A stretch of 48,034 bases of DNA from Deltaproteobacteria bacterium (lineage in GTDB: Bacteria; Desulfobacterota; Desulfarculia; Adiutricales; Adiutricaceae): the NCBI GenBank assembly GCA_031263485.1, contig JAISFS010000075.1, forward strand, positions 1 through 48,034, given 5' to 3'. How positions within the stretch are numbered: the stretch's first letter is position 1; every line of letters begins with the position of its first letter. This document shows positions 1 through 7,635 of this stretch, piece after piece. Position numbers and translations under genes: made by a program. The notes beneath the pieces were generated by a model. It had not been told where the DNA came from. It saw only the letters and a list, made by a program, of their open reading frames with translations, and made no database searches.

Positions 1-693
1 CGCGAGATTGCGGGCGGCGGCCGCCGCCTGGACCCCGGCGGATTCCCCCAGGAGTCCGGGAAGCGAGTCGCAGAAGTCCAGGAAGGCCTTCCGCGCCTCG
101 CCGGCCATGGCGTTCAAGGCTTCCAGGCGAAGCGCGTCGTCCCCGGAAAGCGAGCCTGCGACCGCGAGGCGCTCCGCGAGCGCCGAGCGTTCGGCACCCG
201 CCCGCGAGTCGGTCACGGCCGCTTCCAGATAGGCGCGGCGCGCCGCCTCGTCGGGAGTGCCCTCGAAAAGGCCGGCCCCCGTCCCTAAGCCTTCGTCCGC
301 GCCTCCCGAGACGCCGCCCGGGGCGGAGGGGCCTTCAGCGGCCGCCCGCCGCGCTGCCGGGTCCATCTCGCCCAGCTCTTCCTCCTTCAGGAGGTTCAGG
401 ACCGCAAGCGCCTCCGCAGGCCTCCCGGACGCGAGGAGCGCCGCGAACAGCGCCCGGTAGCGGAACCTCACCGTCGCGAGCCAAGCCCGTCGCTCATCCG
501 GAGACAGCCCCGCCAGGCCCGCGCGGGTCTTCTGGGCATCGTCCACCGCGGTTTTCAGGTAAAACACGGCTTGCGCCGCGTCCCCCGAGTCCAGCAGAAG
601 CGTGCCCAGCCCGTAGGCGGCCTTCACCGCGAGCCAATGCTCGGGGCCGTAACCCGCCAGGGCGATCTCCAGGGCGCCCCGCGCCTCGGCCAA
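1..693 (-). pseudogene. C-terminal part of the same TPR-CHAT gene, entering the pre-CHAT region (runs off the window)
   Basis: Reading the minus strand in the frame that assumes a single copy of the 22-bp duplication gives LEIALAGYGPEHWLAVKAA and continues without a stop to base 1. The segment includes VFYLKTAVDDAQ, RRAWLATVRFRYRALFAAL, RPAEALAVLNLLKEEEL and GLFEGTPDEAARRAYL. These match the region just before the CHAT domain in the 7636, 14931 and 38585 proteins (for example GLFEGSPDDAAWRHWL). The CHAT domain itself should lie to the left of the window, so whether it keeps His and Cys cannot be seen. The only lesion separating this part from the middle part is the duplication at 672-715. Confidence 0.8.
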
Positions 694-1998
694 GGGCGCC
701 CCGCGCCTCGGCCAAGGCCCCCTCGACCTCGCCCAGGATGCCGAGCGTCGCCGCCATGGCCACCATGGCATCGATCCGGTTTGGGCTGACCGGCCCCTCC
801 GTCCGGTCGATCGCCTCCAGCGCCTGTTCCAGCATGTCCCGGGCGGCCACGGGGTTGCCCGAGCTGCAGAGCGCGTACGCGACGGTTATCCGGGATGCCG
901 TGGTGTCCGGGTGATCCCGGCCCAGGACGGACTCCCGCGCCGCGAGCGCCCTCGCGATCAGGCGCCACGCCTCCGCTGCCTCGCCCAGGTCGACCAGCGC
1001 TTCCGCGAGGGTGAACATGACCGTGAGCGTCTCGGGGTGATCCGGGCCTTGAACGCGCTCCTCCGCCTCCAGGAGCGACTCCAGCGACTCCCGGGCGGCC
1101 GCGAGGTCTCCCAGATGCATCAGCGTTGCCGCGAGGTTGTTCCTGGTTATCAGCGTGGCCGGGTGATCCGGCCCGAGGGTGCGCTCTTGCGCCTCAAGGA
1201 CGGACTCCTGCAACGCCCTCGCGTCCGCGAGGTCGCCCAGGTACACCAGCGTTGTCGCGAGGTTATTCCCGGCCACCAGCGTGTCCGGGTGATCAGGCCC
1301 GAGGACGCGCTTCCGCGCCTCAAGGACGGACTCTTCCAACACACTTGCGCCAGCGTAGTCGCCCAAGAGCTCCAGCGTCGAAGCGAGATTGCCCATAGCC
1401 GTGAGAGTGCCCGGGTGATCAGGCCCGAGGGCGCTCTCCCGCGCCTTCAGGACCTGCGCCTGCAGGTCCCGAGCGGCGGCACGGTCGCCCAGGTCCGCCA
1501 GCACCACGGCGAGATTGTTTTTCACGGTCAAAGTGGCCTGGTGGTCCGGCCCGAGGGCGCGCTCCCGCGCCTTCAGGACCTGTCTCAGCAGGTCGCGCGC
1601 GGCCACGTAATCGCCCAGCTCACGCAGAGCCAGGGCAAATGTTTCTTTCACGTCCAAGGTGTCCTGGTCATCCGGTCCGAGAGCGCGATCCCGCGCCTCC
1701 AGGACTTGCTCCAGCAGGTACCGAGCGACCGCGTTGTCGCCCGGGCCCTTCAGCGCGGAGGCGAGATTTTCCATGGCCGCGAGAGTGACCGGGTCATCCG
1801 GCCCGAGAGTGCGCACCCGCATCTCCAGGACCTGCGCCTGCAGGTCCCGCTCTGCCGCGCGGTCACCCAGGCCGCCCAGCGCCAGCGCGAGATAGGTTTT
1901 CACGGTCAAGGTGTCCGGGTGGTCCGGCCCGAAGGTGCGTTCCAGTGGCTCCAGGACCCGCTCCAGCAGGTCCCGGGCGGCTGCGTGGTCGCCCACAG
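494..1998 (-). pseudogene. Middle part of the same TPR-CHAT gene: ten 42-residue TPRs, bounded by two frameshifts
   Basis: Continuation of the 5586 gene in another frame. From 1998 down to about 694 it encodes ten consecutive TPR units of 42 residues, each following the pattern LLEQVLEARERxLGPDHPDT then LxxxxNLAxxLxxLGD. No start codon is needed: it joins the upstream segment once the TG at 1994-1999 is removed. At 672-715 a 22-bp tandem duplication throws the frame off, so the residues read from there to the stop at 494 (Arg/Gly/Pro-rich) are not native. TPR arrays of this type bind proteins or peptides. In the intact paralogue at 14931 the array leads straight into a pre-CHAT region, as it does here after frame correction. 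Confidence 0.8.
672..715. repeat. 22-bp perfect tandem duplication that shifts the TPR-CHAT frame
   Basis: Two perfect head-to-tail copies of a 22-bp unit (672-693 and 694-715). With one copy the minus strand reads LAEARGALEIALAGYG, matching the paralogues. With two copies the frame moves by one. Because 22 is not a multiple of three, gain or loss of one unit switches the gene between whole and broken. Confidence 0.95.
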
Positions 1999-4900
1999 GG
2001 CGTTCAGCGCGGAGGCGAGCTCGCTTAAGGCCGTGAGGGTGTCCGGGTGGTCCGGTCCCCGGGTGCGCTCCTGCGCCTCCGCGACCTGCGCGAACCCTAC
2101 TCGGGCGCTCGCGAAGTCGCCGAGCGCCATCAGCGCTATCGCGAGATTGCTCGTCGTCGCGAGGGTGAGCGGATGGTCGGGCTCCAGGACGCTCATGCAC
2201 GCCTTAATGGCCCGCGCGTACCCGTCCCGGGCAGCCGCGTGGTCGCCCACATTCATCATGGCGCTCGCGAGATCGTTTATGGCCGAGAGATATTCCAAGT
2301 TCGCGAGACTGTCAGGATGGCCCGGCTCCAGCCTGCTCTCCAGCCCTTTCTGAAGCCGCTCCAGCATCAACCGCGAGGTCGCGCGGTCGCCCCTTTTCTC
2401 CAGCGCCCTTGCGGTTCTCTCCAGCGCTCCGGCCAGTCCTCCAGGGAAATTTTGGCTCTCCCTGGCAGTCATATGAAGAACGGGATTCCCATCGGGATCG
2501 AAAATTGGCATCTCCGAGGGAGTGAGATGGAGAATCTCCGCAGGAGCGTCGACGAGGTCCTGCCCGGCACGCTCCCGCGCCTCAAGGATGCCAGCGTACG
2601 TCTTCAACGCGCCCGCGAGGTCCCCGGACTCGAAAAGGACTCTTGTCAGGGCCTCCGCGGTCAAGAGGCGCTCCGGGTGGTCGGGCCCGAAGGCCCGCGC
2701 CTGCGCTTCCGCGACCTCGGCGAGCGCTTCTGCCGCTCCTGGCTTGCCCTCCCCGCTTTCGGCCAGGGCCAGGGACCTCCTGACGGACAACGTCTGCGGA
2801 TGCTCCTGTCCCAGGGATCGCGAGGAGGCGGAGAGTGTCTCCGCAAGTTCCGCCGAGGCCATCTGTGCCTCCCCCGCCGCCAGGAGACACAGGGCGGCGG
2901 TCTCGCGGGCGTACAGGGCCTCGGCGGATCCTGCCCCCAGGTTCACGCCGAAGGATCCGGCGGCCTCCCGCGCCTCATCCGCGACCCCGCGCGCGACGTC
3001 CCCGTCAAGCGCGGCAAGCCGCGCATGGCGGATCCCCGCCGCAAGCGACCTGAAATCGCCGGATCCGTATTCGTCCGCCAGGCGGAGGGCGAACGTCCCC
3101 CACGCGTCGCGTGCGGCATCGCGCTCCGCGCCGGAAAGGCCCTCCGCTTCCCGCCTTAGCCCCTCGTCCGTCACGGTCATGGGCTCGAAATTCCAGGCGG
3201 GCCGGTAAAGCCGGGCTCCCTCCCCCATGACGGAGGCGAATTCGCGCGCATGTCTCCCGGCGACGGCATCGGCCCTCGCGAGCGCGCCGCTGACCGACGC
3301 CGTGAGCGGGTGCCTCGGGCCCAGGGCCTCGGAAGATCTTGCCAGGAGGTCCGCGAGAAGCGTCCTTGCCCCTGCCGCGTCGCCTTGCTCGAGACGTGAC
3401 AGGGCAACGTTCTCGGCGGCGTACAGGGCCTCGGGCGAGTTCTCGCCCAAGGCGCCGGCGAACGCGCGGGCCGCGTCCGCAGCCTCGATCTCCAGATCGC
3501 GCGAGCCGTCCCCCAAAACCAGGAGACGGCGCGCCCTGCGGCTTTTGAGCGCGAGCGTCCTCAGATCTTCCGCCCCGTACCCTTCCTCCGCGCGGGCGGC
3601 GACCTCCGACCAGTACCAAGGCTCGACCCACAGTTCCGGATCGAACGCGTCGCCCTCCGCGTCCGAAACCCTTTCCGCCGCCTCCCTCGACTCTTCCGTC
3701 GAGGCGTCCATGGCCTCGAAGGCCCATGCGGGACGGTAGCGGCCGTAATAGGCGCCCCTGATGCCCGCCGCCGACTCGACCGAAAACTTCCCTGCCGCCG
3801 CTCCCTCGAACGCCTCGGCCTCGCGCGCGAGGATCGCGAGCCGCGCGTCGGCGTCCCCCATGGCATCGAGCAGATGCGCCATCCGCACCCACGCCTCGAT
3901 CGTCTTCGCGTCGTCCTCGCCCCTGAGCCGCTCCCAGGCCTCCGCCACGCCGTCGAGCGCGTCCCGCGCGTCCGCGAGTTCCCCCATGGCCCTCAGGACC
4001 CTTGCAAGTTCTTCCCGCGCCTCCAGGGTTTCGGGATGATCCTCGCCCTTGGCCTCCGCGAGCTCATCCGCCCATCCGGCCCGGAGGTCGCGGAGCGCCG
4101 CGAGATCGCCCGCATGCTCGCTGTCACCGGACGCGCGTAACGTATCCGCCAGGTCCCGCCCGGCCGCGAGGCGCCCGGGACGATCCTTCCCGAAAGCCTC
4201 GGCCCGCGCCGCGGAGATCTCGGCGAACGATTCCGCCGCCCGCGCGGCCGACTCCGGGCCGCCGTCCCGCCCGTCCCAGGCGGCCAGGGCGAGCGAGCGC
4301 CTGGCGGACAGCGTCTGCGGGTGGTCCGGGCCCAGCGCCCGTTCCGACGCAGCCGCCACGTCCTTCAGGATCCCTGAAGCCCTTGATGGGTCCGGGTGCG
4401 CGCTCCGCATCAGTCCCGCCGTCTCCTTGGCATACAGCGCTTCGGCGGAATCGCCGCCCAGGGATTCCGCTATCAGCTCGTAAAGCTCCTCCGCTTCCGC
4501 CGCCGCCCCCTCATCAAACCCGCCCCCCGAGACGAGCTCCTGGCGCGTCCAGCGGCTCAACGCCGCGAGGGTCCTGGGATCTTCCGCGCCGTACTCGCGT
4601 TCCGCGTAATCGGCCATCTTCCTCCACGCGCCGGCCGCCGCCTTAGGATCCGCGGCGGAACCCGCCTCGGCCCCCCGTCTGAATATCTCGGCCGTCAGGC
4701 CCATGGGCGCGAAGTCCCAGACGGGCCGATACGGCACATATACAGATCCTGCGGATGATTCAGCTCCCGCGGATGATTCCGCGCCGCGTCCCCCGCCATC
4801 CGCCGCCGGGTCCGCCAGGCCGAGAGCGCTCATCGCGGAAATCGTCTGAGGGTGCCCCCGGCCCAGGGTCCCGGAGGACCTGTCCAGGACATCGGAAAGA

Positions 4901-5586
4901 AGCGTCCCTGCCCCTGCCGCTTCCCCTTGCGCGAGCCGGCACAGTGCCACGGTCTCGCACGCGTACAGCGCCTCGACCGAATCCTCGCCCAAGTCGGCGG
5001 CCAACGCGAAATACGCGGCGCCCGCCTCGTTTTCAGCCTCACGGGGACTGGCTCCGGAAAGCAGGCGAAGCCGCGCCCCGCGGCTTCGGGCCGCGAGCGT
5101 CCTGCGATCCTCCCCGCCGTACTCGTCCTCCGCGCCGTCCGCAATCTCCCCCCACCCGGCAACGGCTTTCGGCCAGTCGGGCAACGCCGCGTCGCGCCCG
5201 CCGCCCCAAAGCCTTTCCGCCTCTTCCCGCAAGCCTTCGAGCCTCCCGTCCATAACCTCGAAGTTCCAGGCGGGAAAGTGGCGAAATGAGCACATGTCCC
5301 TTAAAAAATCCGCGACGGACGCGTCGCCGGACTCCCGGGCCGCCGGCTCGGGAACCTCTGACGATCCGACGTCAGGACCCGGAACGGACGCGACTGTTTC
5401 GACGGGAGCCGCGTCCTGAGCCGGTGCGGACGGAGCCGCTTGTCCTGACCCGTAGGACCGCGAGGTGACGGAGATGCAGGACAATGCCGAAACCAACATC
5501 GACAGGACGACAAATGTTGGTATGGAAAACGTCTTCGACGCCACAGCCGCGCTACGCGCCGTCTCCCTATCGGTTTCGGTGGTCAT
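1906..5586 (-). CDS. Exported TPR protein of the TPR-CHAT family, N-terminal part (frame broken near 1996)
   Basis: This is the N-terminal part of a very large TPR protein that runs off the left edge of the window. The ATG at 5586 is preceded by TAGGAGA at good spacing. Residues ~20-40 are a hydrophobic export signal or anchor, followed by a Pro/Ala-rich linker. A motif of the type (Y/F)xPxWxFxxM occurs at about residues 103, 284, 615 and 792, each opening a module of roughly 160-330 residues. From about residue 1050 come kinesin-light-chain-type TPRs with the LGPDHPDTL signature. After SELASALNAL the frame stops resembling TPR and ends 30 residues later. The DNA there reads CTGTGGGC (minus strand) where CTGGGC would continue as LGDHAAARDLL, so two extra bases (or one missing) break the gene. 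Envelope location and a scaffold role feeding a CHAT protease are inferred from the paralogues. An assembly error is possible. Confidence 0.85.
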   Translation of the reverse strand: MTTETDRETARSAAVASKTFSIPTFVVLSMLVSALSCISVTSRSYGSGQAAPSAPAQDAAPVETVASVPGPDVGSSEVPEPAARESGDASVADFLRDMCSFRHFPAWNFEVMDGRLEGLREEAERLWGGGRDAALPDWPKAVAGWGEIADGAEDEYGGEDRRTLAARSRGARLRLLSGASPREAENEAGAAYFALAADLGEDSVEALYACETVALCRLAQGEAAGAGTLLSDVLDRSSGTLGRGHPQTISAMSALGLADPAADGGGRGAESSAGAESSAGSVYVPYRPVWDFAPMGLTAEIFRRGAEAGSAADPKAAAGAWRKMADYAEREYGAEDPRTLAALSRWTRQELVSGGGFDEGAAAEAEELYELIAESLGGDSAEALYAKETAGLMRSAHPDPSRASGILKDVAAASERALGPDHPQTLSARRSLALAAWDGRDGGPESAARAAESFAEISAARAEAFGKDRPGRLAAGRDLADTLRASGDSEHAGDLAALRDLRAGWADELAEAKGEDHPETLEAREELARVLRAMGELADARDALDGVAEAWERLRGEDDAKTIEAWVRMAHLLDAMGDADARLAILAREAEAFEGAAAGKFSVESAAGIRGAYYGRYRPAWAFEAMDASTEESREAAERVSDAEGDAFDPELWVEPWYWSEVAARAEEGYGAEDLRTLALKSRRARRLLVLGDGSRDLEIEAADAARAFAGALGENSPEALYAAENVALSRLEQGDAAGARTLLADLLARSSEALGPRHPLTASVSGALARADAVAGRHAREFASVMGEGARLYRPAWNFEPMTVTDEGLRREAEGLSGAERDAARDAWGTFALRLADEYGSGDFRSLAAGIRHARLAALDGDVARGVADEAREAAGSFGVNLGAGSAEALYARETAALCLLAAGEAQMASAELAETLSASSRSLGQEHPQTLSVRRSLALAESGEGKPGAAEALAEVAEAQARAFGPDHPERLLTAEALTRVLFESGDLAGALKTYAGILEARERAGQDLVDAPAEILHLTPSEMPIFDPDGNPVLHMTARESQNFPGGLAGALERTARALEKRGDRATSRLMLERLQKGLESRLEPGHPDSLANLEYLSAINDLASAMMNVGDHAAARDGYARAIKACMSVLEPDHPLTLATTSNLAIALMALGDFASARVGFAQVAEAQERTRGPDHPDTLTALSELASALNALWATTQPPGTCWSGSWSHWNAPSGRTTRTP

Positions 5587-6227
5587 GGCCGTCTCCTACG
5601 GTATCGGTCCACATGTAATCCGCACCTTGCGGCTTCAAGGTTTCCGGGTTTCCGCGACCGACGGCCCGATGCCGATGACCCTGGCAGGACGACATCCTCC
5701 CGCCTGATGCGTCAGCGCCGTTCTCCCGATATCCGCGAAACACGGCCATATCTGAGTCCGGCGGCAAGGTTAGAACTTGCCTGGAACCGCGAGCCGCAAC
5801 ATGGTCCCCGACATCGCGAGCTTGAAGCTGACGTATGCCGACCGACGACGCCTGAGGATCGAGGACTCCGTCTGCGGCGGGCTCGCGGCCGTCTCCGGTC
5901 CCCCCTTGAGCTCGAGATGTTCCCGCCCGGTTGCTGCCGCATTTGCCGTCATGCCATTCGTCAAAGCCCTTTATGCGACAGGCTCCTTGGGAAATGGAGA
6001 AGAGGAACGTGGAGACATGTAAACGTTTATCACCTGCGGCGGTTCAAATCAACGGAACCGGCTCGCCTGGCGTGCCTTACGCGCCTCGAGCCTGAGGTTC
6101 CCGACGCGACCGACACTCCTGTCGCCTCGCAGTGCAAGGACGAGGTTCAGGCAATAACCCAGATCCCTCAATCAGGGCCTTAAGGCGCCCCGGCAGGCGT
6201 CCCTTCGGCAGAGCGTCGGGGCCCAGA
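5587..6227. other. Intergenic, no supported gene
   Basis: Upstream region of the 5586 gene. The only translated stretches are short, Arg-rich and without ribosome-binding sites. It contains one copy of a short repeat (5948-5990) ending in ATGCGACAGGCTCCT, related to the two ends at 6228 and 6523. Confidence 0.5.
5948..5990 (+). repeat. Solo end-like repeat (TCATGCC...ATGCGACAGGCTCCT)
   Basis: Similar to the right end of the composite element at 6228-6524: both run GTCATGCC, about 20 variable bases, then ATGC(G/A)ACAGGCTCCT. The inverted version is at 6228. It looks like a stray end of an insertion element whose transposase is not in the window. Confidence 0.4.
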
Positions 6228-6524
6228 AGCCTGTTGCATAATTCGCGACAGCATTGCCATGAATCAATTATAGTTGATTCCACTGCAAAAACCCTCCCCC
6301 TCGACAGGGAAGAGGAACGCCATGCGGCCATCGCGTTGGCACCCTTGCGCTTAAGCCTTAAACCACCGCCATCAGCCCACCCTGTACCAAGACACACTGC
6401 CCTCAAACGACTGTCAGGAGGTGAGGGTGGGGGTTTTTGCAGTGGAATCTATAGTTGAGGATTAATCATCTTTTATCTACCACATCTGCAGTCATGCCCT
6501 TTAAAAACACTTCATGCAACAGGC
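6228..6524. mobile_element. Short inverted-repeat element interrupted by a MITE
   Basis: The left end reads AGCCTGTTGCATAATTCGCG and the right end reads TTCATGCAACAGGCT, giving 12-bp inverted termini AGCCTGTTGCAT. After removal of the 175-bp-family element and one copy of its 7-bp duplication, about 115 bp remain. No target duplication is obvious outside it. The right end abuts the stop codon (6527-6529) of the neighbouring minus-strand gene. It may be a nonautonomous insertion-sequence derivative; the family is unknown. Confidence 0.45.
6276..6449. mobile_element. MITE, 175-bp family, copy 1 (174 bp, 7-bp target duplication)
   Basis: Terminal inverted repeats GATTCCACTGCAAAAACCC at the left and its complement GGGTTTTTGCAGTGGAATC at the right. 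TATAGTT lies directly on both sides (6269-6275 and 6450-6456), the target-site duplication. The interior has no coding capacity. Three more copies lie at 27414, 27595 and 47864 and share the interior block ATGCGGCCATCGC and the AGGAGGTGAGG block near the right end. Confidence 0.9.
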
Positions 6525-6526
6525 TC

Positions 6527-7024
6527 CTAGCGGGGGAGGCACGCCAACGCGAGGTCCCCCGAGGTCCCCATGAGCCGGCTGGACACCGATGCTTCCAGGA
6601 TGGAGGAATATGCCTGGACGATCCCAAGCTCGTAGCCCTTGCCGGCCTCCAGAGTGAAACTCAGCTCCGCGTCCCTGAAGAACTCGGCTTGCCCGCCTTC
6701 GACGACCCGGTACGGGGAGGTTCCCACGGAATCGTAGGCGCCGGGCTTCATCGCGATCGCCCACTCCGTGTCCGAGTCGATCTTGGGGTATCTGTAGATG
6801 ACCTCGCCGTTGAGCTCGAGCTTGGACCCCCTGAAATAAAGGACGCTCTTGCCCGCCGCCTTGGCGGCTTCGATCCGCCCTGCGGCCGCCGCGGCCTTCC
6901 CGCGGCGCGACGCGTCCCTTCGGATGTCCCGCATGTAGATAAACGCCTTGATTCCGACGAACAGGGCCGCCGCCGCCCCGAAATACAGGACCCGGTCAGC
7001 GATGTCTTTGCCTGAAATATCCAT
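6527..7024 (-). CDS. Hypothetical single-pass membrane protein (165 aa)
   Basis: Starts MDISGKDIADRVLYFGAAAA. Residues ~12-31 form one transmembrane helix, followed by a basic Arg/Lys/Ala-rich stretch (~33-60) and a globular part of about 100 residues containing LYFRGSKLELNGEVIYRYPK and YRVVEGGQAEFF. The globular part probably faces the cytoplasm by the positive-inside rule. I recognise no family. The ATG at 7024 has only a weak ribosome-binding site. The stop codon lies two bases beyond the inverted-repeat end at 6524, so the original C terminus may have been altered by that insertion. Amino-acid composition is normal for a real protein and the frame is uninterrupted. Confidence 0.65.
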   Translation of the reverse strand: MDISGKDIADRVLYFGAAAALFVGIKAFIYMRDIRRDASRRGKAAAAAGRIEAAKAAGKSVLYFRGSKLELNGEVIYRYPKIDSDTEWAIAMKPGAYDSVGTSPYRVVEGGQAEFFRDAELSFTLEAGKGYELGIVQAYSSILEASVSSRLMGTSGDLALACLPR

Positions 7025-7184
7025 GACGGAACCGTAATAAATCGGAACGGCGATACGGGGCAGGCACGCCCCCTTGTCATTGGGGCCTCAAGGAGGCAGA
7101 AAATTAGACAAGATCTACCGGCTATAGTGTCATGACTGCCCGGCCACCCTATCAGGACCGCCGCCGCCCCATCCGGTTCTCCAA

Positions 7185-7288
7185 CCAATGTCAACAACTT
7201 AAGACAGAAATTGGCAGTTTCCCAGATATTTTCATCAACGATATCAGTTGCTTGCTAGACTCCGCTCCTCTTAAGTTGTTGACATTGG
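7185..7288. mobile_element. Second MITE type: 104 bp, perfect 19-bp inverted ends, 8-bp duplication
   Basis: Perfect 19-bp terminal inverted repeats: CCAATGTCAACAACTTAAG at 7185-7203 and CTTAAGTTGTTGACATTGG at 7270-7288. TTCTCCAA occurs directly on both sides (7177-7184 and 7289-7296). The 66-bp centre is AT-richer than its surroundings. No second copy was noticed in the window. Being palindromic, it could also fold in RNA, but there is no T-run and the flanking duplication favours transposition. Confidence 0.85.
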
Positions 7289-7635
7289 TTCTCCAACATG
7301 AATCCCGTGCCGGCTTATTACGATGCCGTCATCCATGACGCCTTTCCCATCCTCCCGGATTCCCGTCAGGTATTCCCCCGGTCAAGCCCCGTCGCGCTCT
7401 TATCGCGCCCTTTCGGCGACCGTTCCGACATACGTCGCCGGCACGCGTGACCTTGACATGCCCGATGATCGGGGCGCCCGTAAGGGCGGGCGGTCTTGAA
7501 GCCCGCATTTCCGCGTCGCGCCGCAGGCATAATCCGGCAGAATTCGACCCGCATGATCCGGACCCGCCCCGGAGCCCGTCACGCGTTCCTCATGCTCCCG
7601 TCATGCGCCGTCTGCCCATGAGAGACGGACAGGGC
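7289..7635. other. Intergenic, no supported gene
   Basis: Lies downstream of the minus-strand TPR-CHAT gene ending at 7636. It contains a small GC-rich hairpin around 7477-7492 (CGCCC-GTAA-GGGCG) without a T-run. Nothing else is evident. Confidence 0.4.

Noticed and set aside
911..2353. 480-codon plus-strand open frame
   Set aside because: Antisense shadow of the TPR array; its apparent repeats are the reverse image of the 42-residue TPRs.
6035..6060. tRNA T-arm-like GGTTCAAATC
   Set aside because: No acceptor or anticodon stems can be built around it.
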